From Acidimicrobiia bacterium (GTDB taxonomy: Bacteria > Actinomycetota > Acidimicrobiia > Acidimicrobiales > MedAcidi-G1), in NCBI GenBank assembly GCA_015658775.1, contig DQOF01000170.1:1-34808 (forward strand): a stretch of 34,808 bases of DNA, read 5' to 3'. The notes below the pieces were generated by a model. It did no database searches and was not told where the DNA came from. It saw only the letters and a program-made list of their open reading frames with translations. A program made the translations under genes and the position numbers. Below, in pieces: positions 1 to 11,031 of this stretch (within the stretch, counting starts at the first letter, position 1; every line of letters starts with the position of its first letter).

Positions 1-90
1 AAGAAGCGCGATTCGCTCCAGGAGGTCATTGCCGCCCTGAAGGGCGCCGACCTGAACCTGCCCCTCCAGTTCACGAACTTCCGCGACTAG
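1..90 (+). CDS. yajQ: YajQ family (DUF520) nucleotide-binding protein, C-terminal end only (5' end outside window)
   Basis: Frame 1 reads [29 protein letters not shown], matching the characteristic YajQ C-terminus ([26 protein letters not shown]). Confidence 0.85.
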   Translation, partial: KKRDSLQEVIAALKGADLNLPLQFTNFRD

Positions 91-974
91 GAGATCGGCC
101 CTCCACGGGCTGTGTCACCAGAGCGCCACGATCCTCCGCGGAGGCGGGCGACACGGTCCTCGGTGGATGGATGGGTCGAGAACAGGCGGCTACGCCTGCG
201 CCCGCCGGCCGCCTGGGCCTTGAGTGGATCGACTATGTAGGACGATGCCTGGCTCGGGTTGACGCCAGACGGGATCCGGGCGGCGGCCACCTCCAACTTC
301 TCGAGCGCCAGGGCCAGCGGCTCACCGTCGCCCATCAGGCGTGCGGCCGAGGCATCGGCCTGGAACTCGCGACTGCGGCTGATGGCGGTCTGGATCACAA
401 GTGCCGCGATCGGCGCCAGGATTGCCAGCGCCAGTTGGCCGATCGGGTTGCGGCCACGGCCGCGTCCACCGCTGAACATGGCTGCGAACATGGCCATGCG
501 GGCGATCATCGTGATCGCCATTCCGATGGCGGCGGCCACCGATCCGATGAGGATGTCGCGGTTGCGGATGTGCATGAGCTCGTGGGCCAGCACCCCGCGG
601 ATCTCGTACCAGTTCATCCTGTCGACGAGACCCTGGGTGATTGCCACGGCGGCGTGGTCGGGATTGCGGCCGGTGGCGAAGGCATTGGGCTGGTCGTTGG
701 GCGAGATGTAGAGCTTCGGCATCGGCAGGCCGGCGGCCGTACTGAGTTCCGAGACGACACGGTGGTACTCGGGATGGGCGGCGGCGTCGGCGGGCACGGC
801 GCGTGCCGAGGCGATGGCGATCCGGTCGCTCCCCCAGTAGGAGCCGCCGACGACCACCAGGCCGAGCACGAGACCGAAGACCATCCCTCCGTTGCCACCG
901 ATGGCGCCGCCGATCACGACGAACAGGCCGCCCAGGAGGGCAAGCAGGGCGAAGGTCTTGGTCGTGTTGATCAT
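87..974 (-). CDS. htpX: Zinc metalloprotease HtpX homolog (M48 family)
   Basis: [21 protein letters not shown] motif, N-terminal TM segments, [12 protein letters not shown] motif. Start taken at [16 protein letters not shown] (ATG at 974); the ORF-track extension to 1046 is probably not translated. Confidence 0.92.
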   Translation of the reverse strand: MINTTKTFALLALLGGLFVVIGGAIGGNGGMVFGLVLGLVVVGGSYWGSDRIAIASARAVPADAAAHPEYHRVVSELSTAAGLPMPKLYISPNDQPNAFATGRNPDHAAVAITQGLVDRMNWYEIRGVLAHELMHIRNRDILIGSVAAAIGMAITMIARMAMFAAMFSGGRGRGRNPIGQLALAILAPIAALVIQTAISRSREFQADASAARLMGDGEPLALALEKLEVAAARIPSGVNPSQASSYIVDPLKAQAAGGRRRSRLFSTHPSTEDRVARLRGGSWRSGDTARGGPIS

Positions 975-988
975 CGGTCCGTTCGGGG

Positions 989-1016
989 GAGTTAGGTCGG
1001 TCGGTTGGAGGGCCAA
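989..1016 (-). promoter_or_regulatory. Possible htpX promoter (TTGGCC-16-TAACTC)
   Basis: Read by eye on the minus strand: TTGGCC (1016..1011), 16-nt spacer, TAACTC (994..989), 14 nt before the ATG at 974. Weak match. Confidence 0.25.
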
Positions 1017-1053
1017 GCGTACGCGGGACATCCCCGACACGGGCATCGGCGGC

Positions 1054-1154
1054 CGACCGGGAACGCAGGAGACGCGGAGCGGGCGGGGGTTGCAGATCAG
1101 GAGTGCCCGGCGACCGGCCAGGAACGCGCGAGGCGCGGAGCGGGCGACAGGGGG
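1054..1154. repeat. Imperfect direct repeat in the htpX/HAD-gene intergenic region
   Basis: Copy 1 about 1054-1089 (cgaccgggaacgcaggagacgcggagcgggcggggg); copy 2 about 1111-1154 (cgaccggccaggaacgcgcgaggcgcggagcgggcgacaggggg). Confidence 0.6.
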
Positions 1155-1586
1155 TCAGTCGTAGTAGCCGGAGTGCACATAGACGGTCGGCACGCCCTCG
1201 GACCGGTACATGACGAGGTTCCTCGGGTCGTCGTCGACGGCCAGGACGGGCTCGTACCCGTCGCCCCGGAGACCGTCCAGGATCGCCCGCTTCACATCGG
1301 GTGAGCTGCCGAAGTCACCGTCGACCCGCATGGCTAGCAGGTCCCACGGCACATCGTGGCGGTCCAGCCATGCCAGCGTGGTCCCGGCGAGCCGGGCCGG
1401 GCGGGCGGTGAGCAGGACGATCGTCCGCCCCTCGGTCAGGCGCTCGACCAGCCGGATGCCCTCCGGGACCGGCGGATCGTGGACAGACGCCTCGAAGAAC
1501 GCCTGCCAGTCCCTCGCAGGTCCGGCCAGCAGGTGCTGGCGGCCCGAGGCGTCGGAGAGCACCCCGTCCACGTCGACTATGACCAC
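1155..1586 (-). CDS. HAD-superfamily phosphatase-like protein, resembling polynucleotide-kinase 3'-phosphatase domains
   Basis: N-terminal VIVDVDGVLSD (HAD motif I), TIVLLTARPARLAGTTLAWL (motif II region), LAVDDDPRNLVMYRSEGVPTVYVHSGYYD (motif IV-like). GTG start at 1586. Confidence 0.7.
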   Translation of the reverse strand: MVIVDVDGVLSDASGRQHLLAGPARDWQAFFEASVHDPPVPEGIRLVERLTEGRTIVLLTARPARLAGTTLAWLDRHDVPWDLLAMRVDGDFGSSPDVKRAILDGLRGDGYEPVLAVDDDPRNLVMYRSEGVPTVYVHSGYYD

Positions 1587-1637
1587 CGGTCCTGCCGGGG
1601 GCCTGCCATCAGACTCGAAGCGGACTCCTGACAGCGC

Positions 1638-3653
<2,016 letters not shown>

Positions 3654-3675
3654 CGCGGTGGACAGGACCGTCTGG

Positions 3676-3705
3676 ACCCTAGCCAGTCACCGCACCCCCG
3701 TCAGC
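3676..3705 (-). promoter_or_regulatory. Possible acs promoter (weak -35 GCTGAC, 18-nt spacer, -10 TAGGGT)
   Basis: TAGGGT (3681..3676) fits the actinobacterial TAnnnT -10 pattern. The -35 is poor. Confidence 0.2.
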
Positions 3706-4738
3706 AGCCGACGGACCACTCCAGGACGCCGAACCCGCCCAACCCCCCGGTGTCCAGGAGGGCTTCGGACTCGGTCACCCTGCTACGGGCGCGTACCGCT
3801 TCGAGATCACCGAGGTGGGCCCTCTCGGACCAGGTCCTGCGTCCCTCCTCGACCAGGCCGTCGATGCCGTGGAGCCGCAGGAACTCCGCCTGGGTCGACA
3901 GGGAGGCGCCGTCGGCCAGTTGGTCGACAGCCACGTCGACGGTGATGTCCTGCATGCCGGGACTGGCCAGCGGCGACCCACCCCGCCCATGGCCCCGGTA
4001 GGTACGCAGCCATTCCTCCTGGGGCCGGTCCGCCATGCCCCCGGTGGTCGTGCAGTAGTCGACCACCAGCAGCGCTCCCCTGTCCAGGCGGGCCAGGGCG
4101 TCGTTGACCCAGTCGGCGGCAGCGGCCTGGACAGCTATCCGGGCTCCGTCCACCGGATCGACCTCCACGGGTGGTTCGAACCGCTCGGCTAGGCACTCGA
4201 CGAACGTGCCGTCCGATACGCCTACCCGTACCTCGTGCCAGGCCCCGCCCACGGCCTCCAGGAGGCCGAACGCCAAGTTGTCCAACAGCTCGTTGGCCAG
4301 GATCACACCGACCAACGGCCCGTCGGGGAGTTCGGGGACGGACCGCAGTCGTTCGCCTGAGGGTTGCGCGGAACGGAGAGTGACCGACCGCTCGACCATC
4401 ACGTACGTGCCGACTTCGAGACAGCCGGGCCCAGCCGAAAGCACCGCCCTTGCCAGCGTGCCGACCCCGGCACCGGCCTCCACCACCGTGAAGCCGGCAG
4501 GACGTCCCAGCGCCTCCCACACGCTGTCCACGTAGCGTGCCAGGACGGATCCGAACAGCGGACCCACCTCGGGGCTCGTGATGAAGTCGCCCCGACGGCC
4601 TGCCATCCCGCCCGAGGCGTAGAAGCCTGCCGAGGAGTCGTAGAGGCACGCCTCCACGAACTCGTCGAATCCGAGAGGCCCCGAGGCACCGACGAGGCCC
4701 GCCAGCCGGGCGGAGAGGTCGGCCTGCGAACCGCGGAT
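3701..4738 (-). CDS. SAM-dependent methyltransferase, MidA/NDUFAF7 family (PF02636-like)
   Basis: LGFDEFVEACLYDSSAGFYASGGMAGRRGDFITSPEVGPLFGSVLARYVDSVWEALG ... TVVEAGAGVGTLARAVL ... GVILANELLDNLAFGLLE ... GALLVVDYC: typical MidA/NDUFAF7 architecture. The start codon is not canonical near 4738; the ORF-track ATG at 4891 lies well inside nuoN. Confidence 0.88.
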   Translation of the reverse strand: MRGSQADLSARLAGLVGASGPLGFDEFVEACLYDSSAGFYASGGMAGRRGDFITSPEVGPLFGSVLARYVDSVWEALGRPAGFTVVEAGAGVGTLARAVLSAGPGCLEVGTYVMVERSVTLRSAQPSGERLRSVPELPDGPLVGVILANELLDNLAFGLLEAVGGAWHEVRVGVSDGTFVECLAERFEPPVEVDPVDGARIAVQAAAADWVNDALARLDRGALLVVDYCTTTGGMADRPQEEWLRTYRGHGRGGSPLASPGMQDITVDVAVDQLADGASLSTQAEFLRLHGIDGLVEEGRRTWSERAHLGDLEAVRARSRVTESEALLDTGGLGGFGVLEWSVGC

Positions 4739-4739
4739 G

Positions 4740-6248
4740 TCAGCCCCCGAGGGCGAGCAGGCTGACGTGGGTGAAGCGGGCCACTGTCTGGGGGACCACG
4801 CCGAACAGGAGGGTGACGACACCGCAGATGGCCAGGGCCGAGGCCAGCGACGGGGTGATCGGGACCGCACCGACGTCGCCGTCGGGAACATCGTCGGCCC
4901 ACATGCGGAGCAGGATCGACGCGTAGTAGTAGAGGGCCACCGCCGCGTTCACCGCAGCCACCACGGCCAGGGCGTATCCCCACGGATCGCCGGCCGTTGT
5001 CAGCACCCTGAACACCTCGAACTTGGCGAACCACCCGCCCAGGGGCGGAATGCCGGCCAGCGACCCCATGAACACCGTCATGGCCACGGTCAGGGCCGGG
5101 GCGTACCTGAAGGCGCCGGCGAACGACGAGATCTCGGCCGAACCGGTCTTGCGGGCCAACGAGATGATCACGGCGAAGGCCCCGAGGTTCATCGCCGCGT
5201 AGATGACGAGGTAGGTGACTGTGGCCGACAGGGCCTGGTCGCCCACCGCCGTGCTGTGGCCGGCGACGGCCAGCGGGGCGATCATGAACCCGGTCTGGGC
5301 CACACCCGAGTAGGCCATGAGCCGGACGATGTTCGTCTGCCGCAGCGCTATCAGGTTGCCCACGGTCATCGAGAGGGCGGCCAGTATCCAGACGAGTGGT
5401 TCCCATACCTCGGGACGGCCGTAGAAGCCGACGAACACCAGTGCCAGCAGGGCCACGAAGCCCGCTGCCTTGGAGGCCACCGAGAGGAAGGCCGTGACCG
5501 GGGTGGGTGCACCTTCGTAGACGTCGGGAGCCCAGGTGTGGAAGGGGACCGCGGAGACCTTGAACCCGAACCCTGCGACCACGAAGACGATGCCCAGGGT
5601 GACGACCGATACCGAAGCACCTCCGGCAACCACCGCTGTGTTGATGTCGGACAGCAGGGTGGACCCGGCGATGCCGAACAGGAGCGACATGCCATAGAGC
5701 ATCACGGCGGAGGCGAACACCCCCATCAGGTAGTACTTCAGCCCCGCCTCGTTGGACCTGAGGTCGCTCTTGCGCCAGGCGACCATCAGGTAGGCGGGGA
5801 TCGACAACAGTTCGAGTGCGACGAACAGCGAGATGAGGTCGCGTGACGACGCCATCATCACCATTCCCATCACCGCAGCCAGCAGCAGGCCGTAGTACTC
5901 GTTCTCCCAGTAGTCGCCCTCGGCCACGTAGTTGGTCGACAGCAGGATCACCACGTAGCCGGCCAGGACGAAGACCACCTTCATCACCAGTGCGAACTCG
6001 TCGACCACGTAGGCGCCACCGAAGAGCACCCTGTCGGTGCCGTCCAGGGCGAGGGTCAGCAGCGGAACGGCGGTGGCCAACAGCCCCAGGCCGGCCACCA
6101 CCGCCGTGTAGGGGCGGGCCTTCTCGAGGAACACGATGTCGAGCAGTGTCACGAGGCTGCCGACCGAGAGCAGCACCAGTTCAGGCGCGAAGGCATGCCA
6201 GTCGATGGCCGGTCGCTCGAAGGCGAGGACGAGGAGGTCGACACCCAC
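4740..6248 (-). CDS. nuoN: NADH-quinone oxidoreductase subunit N, 11-subunit operon copy
   Basis: Antiporter-like subunit: LISLFVALELLSIPAYLMVAWRK, GFGFKVSAVPFHTWAPDVYEGAPTPVTAFLSVASKAAGF. Confidence 0.95.
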   Translation of the reverse strand: MGVDLLVLAFERPAIDWHAFAPELVLLSVGSLVTLLDIVFLEKARPYTAVVAGLGLLATAVPLLTLALDGTDRVLFGGAYVVDEFALVMKVVFVLAGYVVILLSTNYVAEGDYWENEYYGLLLAAVMGMVMMASSRDLISLFVALELLSIPAYLMVAWRKSDLRSNEAGLKYYLMGVFASAVMLYGMSLLFGIAGSTLLSDINTAVVAGGASVSVVTLGIVFVVAGFGFKVSAVPFHTWAPDVYEGAPTPVTAFLSVASKAAGFVALLALVFVGFYGRPEVWEPLVWILAALSMTVGNLIALRQTNIVRLMAYSGVAQTGFMIAPLAVAGHSTAVGDQALSATVTYLVIYAAMNLGAFAVIISLARKTGSAEISSFAGAFRYAPALTVAMTVFMGSLAGIPPLGGWFAKFEVFRVLTTAGDPWGYALAVVAAVNAAVALYYYASILLRMWADDVPDGDVGAVPITPSLASALAICGVVTLLFGVVPQTVARFTHVSLLALGG

Positions 6249-6251
6249 CTG

Positions 6252-7883
6252 CTAGCCCCCGACCGCCGCGTGCTCGTCGCCACCGCCGATGTCGTAGACG
6301 TCGGCACAGCCCAGTGCCTCGATCTCGGCAGCGGACAGCTCTACGACGTTCACCTTCAGACAGGTGTTGAGCGATGCGTCGACCGCTCCGTCGGTGACCC
6401 TAAACACCAGGTTCGGGTAGATGCCGATCGCCACGATGAAGGCCAGGATCGGCGCCCACGCGAGCCACTCGTGCCTGGTGACGTCGACGATGTCGGGGTT
6501 CTCGGCGAACTCGTCAGGGGGTGAGCCGAAGGCCACCCTCTGCAGCAGCCACAGCAGGTAGCCGGCGGCCAGCACGGTGCCCAGGGCCGCGATCACCATG
6601 AAGGTACGGAAGGTCTCGACCGGCAGGCCGTTGGCCGGGCTGTAGGCCGACAGGATCGCGGGGAACTCTCCCCAGAACCCGGCCAGGCCGGGCAGGCCCA
6701 GCGATGCCATGGCACAGATCCCGAATATCCAGCCCATCCGCGGCGCCTGGACGAGCAGGCCGCCCAGCCGGGAAATCTCCAGCGTGTGGTAGCGCTCCTT
6801 AATCGAGCCGGCGAGGAAGAACAGCATCCCGGTGATCAGGCCGTGGGCGACCATGCCCATGATCGCGGCGTTGATCCCGAAATCGGTGAGGGTTGCGATG
6901 GCGAGCATCACGAAGCCCATGTGGGCCACGGACGAGAAGGCGATGAGCCTCTTCATGTCCGTCTGGGCGAGGCACCCGAGGGCGCCGTAGATGATGCCGA
7001 CCACCGCCAGCAGCCCTATCCAGGGAGCCCACTCGACCGCTGCCTCCGGCAGGATCGGTATGGCTACGCGGATGAAGCCGTAGGTGCCCAACTTGAGGAG
7101 GACCGCTGCCAGGATCACCGAGCCGACCGTCGGCGCCTCGGTGTGGGCGTCGGGCAGCCAGGTGTGGAACGGGAACATCGGAACCTTGATGCCGAAGCCC
7201 AGGAACATGCCACCGAAGATCCAGAGTTGCGCCGTGCGCGACACCCCGTGGCTGAGCACGTTGTCGGCGATCTCAGCGAATACGAACGACTCGGCACCGG
7301 TCAGGAAGAACAGGGCCAGGAAGCTGACGAGCATGAGGGCGGAGCCGAAGAGGGTGAACAGGAAGAACTTGAGCGAGGCGTAGCGCCGGTTCGGCCCGCC
7401 CCACACGGCGATCATGAAGAACATGGGCAGCAGCACGATCTCGAAGAAGACGAAGAACAGCACCATGTCCTGGGCGACGAACGTGCCGATCATCCCCGTC
7501 TCCAGGATCAGGATCAGGATCAGGAACGCCTTGGGGTTGCGCGGCTCGGGGAAGTGGTCCCAGCTGTAGATGATGCACAGCGGGACGATGAGCATCGTGA
7601 GCAGGATCAGCGGCAACGACATACCGTCGATGCCCACCATGTACCGGCTCCTGATGACGTCGATCCACATCTCGTCGACCACGTACTGCAGTCGGCCCGT
7701 GGCATCCAGGTCGAACCAGAAGAGCAGCAGAAGGCCCACGAACGCCACCCACAGCGAGGTGACGAGCGCGACCATCCTGTGCTGGTCCTCGCGTTCCCTT
7801 GGAATCAGGAGCATGATCGCCACACCCACCAGGGGCGAGAAGGTGGCGAGGGTGATACCCCATCCGTCGAGCAGGTATTCCAT
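6252..7883 (-). CDS. nuoM: NADH-quinone oxidoreductase subunit M, 11-subunit operon copy
   Basis: FFVFFEIVLLPMFFMIAVWGG, KVPMFPFHTWLPDAHTEAPTVGSVILAAVLLKLGTYGF. Confidence 0.96.
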   Translation of the reverse strand: MEYLLDGWGITLATFSPLVGVAIMLLIPREREDQHRMVALVTSLWVAFVGLLLLFWFDLDATGRLQYVVDEMWIDVIRSRYMVGIDGMSLPLILLTMLIVPLCIIYSWDHFPEPRNPKAFLILILILETGMIGTFVAQDMVLFFVFFEIVLLPMFFMIAVWGGPNRRYASLKFFLFTLFGSALMLVSFLALFFLTGAESFVFAEIADNVLSHGVSRTAQLWIFGGMFLGFGIKVPMFPFHTWLPDAHTEAPTVGSVILAAVLLKLGTYGFIRVAIPILPEAAVEWAPWIGLLAVVGIIYGALGCLAQTDMKRLIAFSSVAHMGFVMLAIATLTDFGINAAIMGMVAHGLITGMLFFLAGSIKERYHTLEISRLGGLLVQAPRMGWIFGICAMASLGLPGLAGFWGEFPAILSAYSPANGLPVETFRTFMVIAALGTVLAAGYLLWLLQRVAFGSPPDEFAENPDIVDVTRHEWLAWAPILAFIVAIGIYPNLVFRVTDGAVDASLNTCLKVNVVELSAAEIEALGCADVYDIGGGDEHAAVGG

Positions 7884-7895
7884 GTCGGCCGTCTC

Positions 7896-10166
7896 CTAGA
7901 CGATGACTATGAGTATTCCGGCGAGGACCGTCGCCGCAGCGAAGAGAATCGCTGCGTAGTCCTGGATTCTGCCGGACTGGATCTTGCGGAGTTTCCCGCC
8001 GGTGTCCAACGCGACACGGCCCGAGGCGTTGACGACACCGTCCACCACCATCTGGTCGACCTTGTCGTAGACGGCCCGACCGGCGGACACGGCCGTCTCG
8101 CCGACGAGGTCGACGCCCCGGTCGATTACGCGCTGGTCGAACCGGTAGGCGGCGGCGGCCACCGGGCCCTTCGTGCCGCCTGCCACGATCCCCGTGTAGA
8201 GATGGTCCAGGTAGTACTTGTTGACGAGGAACGTGTGCCCCATGCGGGCCAGCGCATACCTGCTGGTGGGCCCGTCGGGGAGTTCGGTCAGGCTGCGGCC
8301 CGCCGCCGCCGAGGCTGCCTCTACCCTCACGAAGTAGTACCAGCCGGCGACCGCGAAACCGGTCAGGACCACGAGGGTTGACGCGATCGCCAGCGACCAG
8401 CTCGGGCCCGCATGGGAGATGACCGGGAAGTAGCCCGCCACCGGCTCCACAACGTGCCCGAAGCGCTCCTGCATCGAGCCGGGTGCGAGCTGGAAACCCG
8501 AAGGCATGTTCAGGAGGCCGGCCCCGACGGCGAGTCCGGCCAGGATCCAGAGGGGGACCGTGATGCGCCGCCCCGACTCGTGGGGCTCGCCGTGGCCACG
8601 GAACTCGCCGAAGAACGTGAGGTACACGCAGCGGGTCATGTACGCGGCCGTGAGCGCCGCCGTCACCATGCCCATGACCAGCATGAGCGTGTAGGCGCCG
8701 TTGCCACCGGTTCCACCGAAGAGGCCCCAGCCGCCGGTCCCCACCAGGATCTCGTCCTTCGACCAGAAGCCGGCGAACGGCGGCAGCCCGGCCAGGGCGA
8801 TGCTGGCGATCACGAACGTCCTGTACGTGTGGGGCATCACCTTTCGCAGCCCGCCCATGTCGGACTTCATGTCGAAGCCGTGCACTGCGTGTGCGGCCGA
8901 ACCCGAGCCCAGGAACAGGCAGGCCTTGAAGAAGGCGTGGGTGAAGAGGTGGAACATGGCAGCGGTCCAGGCACCCACGCCGAGGGCCATGACCATGTAG
9001 CCGAGCTGCGAGATCGTCGAGTAGGCGAGGACCTTCTTGATGTCACGTTGCACGAAGGCCAGGCAGGCGCCGACCAGGGTCGTGATGCCACCGATCACCG
9101 CCATCAGGTTGATGGAGCTGCCGCCGATGCTGAGGCCCTCGAAGAACACGCCGTAGAGGCGGGCGATCATGTAAACGCCCGCCACGACCATGGTGGCGGC
9201 GTGGATGAGGGCCGAGACCGGCGTGGGTCCGGCCATGGCGTCGGGCAACCAGGTGTGGAGGAAGAACTGTCCCGACTTGGACATGACGGCCGCCATCAGG
9301 CAGCAGGCGGCCACCAGCAGGGCGGTCTGGGGCAGCATCCCGGCTGAGGCCAGGGCGTTGGTCTCGGCGATCGAGAACGAGCCGAACCGGTCGGGCAGGG
9401 CCGAACCCACGCTGAAGAACAGGATGCTCACGCCGACGATCAGGCCCATGTCGCCCACACGGTTGGTGAGGAACGCCTTCAGGGCGGCGTCGCTGTTGGG
9501 CTTCTCCTCCCACCAGTGGCCGATCAGCACGAACGAACAGACGCCGACCAGCTCCCACGAGGTCAGCAGTTGCAGGGTGTTCTCGGAGATGACGAGCATC
9601 AGCATCGACGCGCTGAACAATGACAGGAACGCGAAGAAGTGGGTGTACCGCCTGTCGTCCTGTATGTACTCGGTCGAGTACACGTGCACCAGCAGCGATA
9701 CCAGGGTGACGACTATGAGCATCATCACCGCAGGCCCGTCGACAAGGGTGCCGACGGAGAACTCCACGCCGCCGGCCTGGAACCAGGTGACCGTGTTCAC
9801 GACGGCAAGCGACTGCTCAGCGTGGCCACCACCGCTGCCATGGTCGGCGGCATCGGCGCCGGAGTGCCCCCCGTCGTCGACCACCACCACGGCCCGGTGG
9901 ATCTCGTCACCGTGATAGTTGTCACGGTGTCCGATCCAGGCGGCCCCGGTCAGGAGCGCCAGCACGAAGGCGATGCCGAGCACGGCGATGCCGAGTTCGG
10001 AGCCGCCCCTCGGCATGCGCTTGCCGAAGAAGAGGATGACCACGAACGAGAGCGCCGGCAGCAGGGGAATGAGCCAGGCGTTGCGCAGGAACCAGTTGCC
10101 GCCCTCGGTGATACCGAGCGGCAGGTCGACGGCACCGCCGGCTGCGAGCACGAGGAGGTCGGTCAC
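7896..10166 (-). CDS. nuoL: NADH-quinone oxidoreductase subunit L, 11-subunit operon copy (756 aa, extended)
   Basis: LLTSWELVGVCSFVLIGHWWE, KSGQFFLHTWLPDAMAGPTPVSALIHAATMVVAGVYMIAR; long C-terminal extension with terminal TM. Confidence 0.96.
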   Translation of the reverse strand: MTDLLVLAAGGAVDLPLGITEGGNWFLRNAWLIPLLPALSFVVILFFGKRMPRGGSELGIAVLGIAFVLALLTGAAWIGHRDNYHGDEIHRAVVVVDDGGHSGADAADHGSGGGHAEQSLAVVNTVTWFQAGGVEFSVGTLVDGPAVMMLIVVTLVSLLVHVYSTEYIQDDRRYTHFFAFLSLFSASMLMLVISENTLQLLTSWELVGVCSFVLIGHWWEEKPNSDAALKAFLTNRVGDMGLIVGVSILFFSVGSALPDRFGSFSIAETNALASAGMLPQTALLVAACCLMAAVMSKSGQFFLHTWLPDAMAGPTPVSALIHAATMVVAGVYMIARLYGVFFEGLSIGGSSINLMAVIGGITTLVGACLAFVQRDIKKVLAYSTISQLGYMVMALGVGAWTAAMFHLFTHAFFKACLFLGSGSAAHAVHGFDMKSDMGGLRKVMPHTYRTFVIASIALAGLPPFAGFWSKDEILVGTGGWGLFGGTGGNGAYTLMLVMGMVTAALTAAYMTRCVYLTFFGEFRGHGEPHESGRRITVPLWILAGLAVGAGLLNMPSGFQLAPGSMQERFGHVVEPVAGYFPVISHAGPSWSLAIASTLVVLTGFAVAGWYYFVRVEAASAAAGRSLTELPDGPTSRYALARMGHTFLVNKYYLDHLYTGIVAGGTKGPVAAAAYRFDQRVIDRGVDLVGETAVSAGRAVYDKVDQMVVDGVVNASGRVALDTGGKLRKIQSGRIQDYAAILFAAATVLAGILIVIV

Positions 10167-10173
10167 AATCGGC

Positions 10174-10473
10174 TCAACCCCTCATCAGGTCGATCCGACT
10201 GAGATCGATGTTCCTGGCGTTCCGGTAGAGGAGCAGCACCATCGCAAGGCCCACGCCCACCTCAGCGGCGGCGATGGCGATCACGAACAACGTGAACACC
10301 TCGCCCGCAAGGGAGTTCCCGAAGGCTGCGAAGGCCACGAGGTTGATGTTCACGGCGTTCAGGATCAATTCGATCGACATGAGCACCAACACGCCGTTGC
10401 GACGGGCCAGGACGCCGTAGACGCCGATCGCGAACAGGGCGGCCGACAGCAGGAGGAACTGGTTCAGGAACAC
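10174..10473 (-). CDS. nuoK: NADH-quinone oxidoreductase subunit K, 11-subunit operon copy
   Basis: [28 protein letters not shown] ... [17 protein letters not shown]. Confidence 0.96.
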   Translation of the reverse strand: MFLNQFLLLSAALFAIGVYGVLARRNGVLVLMSIELILNAVNINLVAFAAFGNSLAGEVFTLFVIAIAAAEVGVGLAMVLLLYRNARNIDLSRIDLMRG

Positions 10474-10476
10474 CGG

Positions 10477-11031
10477 TCAGTCCTTCCTGGCCACTACGAC
10501 AGCACCGATGAGGGCGGCCAGGAGCAGCACCGAGACCGCTTCGAACGGCACGATGTACTGGCTGAAGATCATGTCGCTGACATCGGCGGTGAGGCTGGGT
10601 TCCGCACGGCTCAACTCGGCGCCGCCGAACGTGTCGATGAGGGCGCCGCCGGTGACGCACAGAACCAGCGCGCCGACCAGTCCGGCCATGAGGCGCTGTT
10701 CCCCCTCGACGCCGTCGTCGTCGCCGAACGATCCCTTGGTGAGCATGATGCCGAAGAGGAACAGGACGACGATCGCGCCTATGTAGACCAGCACCTGGGT
10801 GACCCCGACGAACTCGGCGCCGAGAAGGATGAAGAGGCCAGCGGCTCCCGCCAGCACGATCACCAGGTAGAGGGCGGCGTGCACGACATTGCGCGTGGTC
10901 ACCATGCGCACGGCGCTCACGAGCATCGTCACCGCCACGACGGCGAAGGCGATGTTCTGGGCGACCAGCACCTCGCCACCGTCGAGGCGATCGAACTCGG
11001 CCAGCGCTGCGAGCAGGAAGGGTCTGCTCAC
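10477..11031 (-). CDS. nuoJ: NADH-quinone oxidoreductase subunit J, 11-subunit operon copy
   Basis: [54 protein letters not shown] start at 11031 overlaps the nuoI stop (GTGA). Confidence 0.94.
   Translation of the reverse strand: MSRPFLLAALAEFDRLDGGEVLVAQNIAFAVVAVTMLVSAVRMVTTRNVVHAALYLVIVLAGAAGLFILLGAEFVGVTQVLVYIGAIVVLFLFGIMLTKGSFGDDDGVEGEQRLMAGLVGALVLCVTGGALIDTFGGAELSRAEPSLTADVSDMIFSQYIVPFEAVSVLLLAALIGAVVVARKD

Noticed and set aside
3696-3730. Intrinsic terminator between the methyltransferase gene and acs
   Set aside because: No convincing GC stem followed by a T-tract was seen in the 47-bp gap.
6786-8381. 531-aa plus-strand ORF opposite nuoM/nuoL (and similar long plus-strand ORFs such as 19409..20953 and 4737..5846)
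   Set aside because: Low-complexity His/Glu/Gly/Arg/Gln-rich translations antisense to strongly conserved nuo genes: typical shadow ORFs in high-GC DNA.
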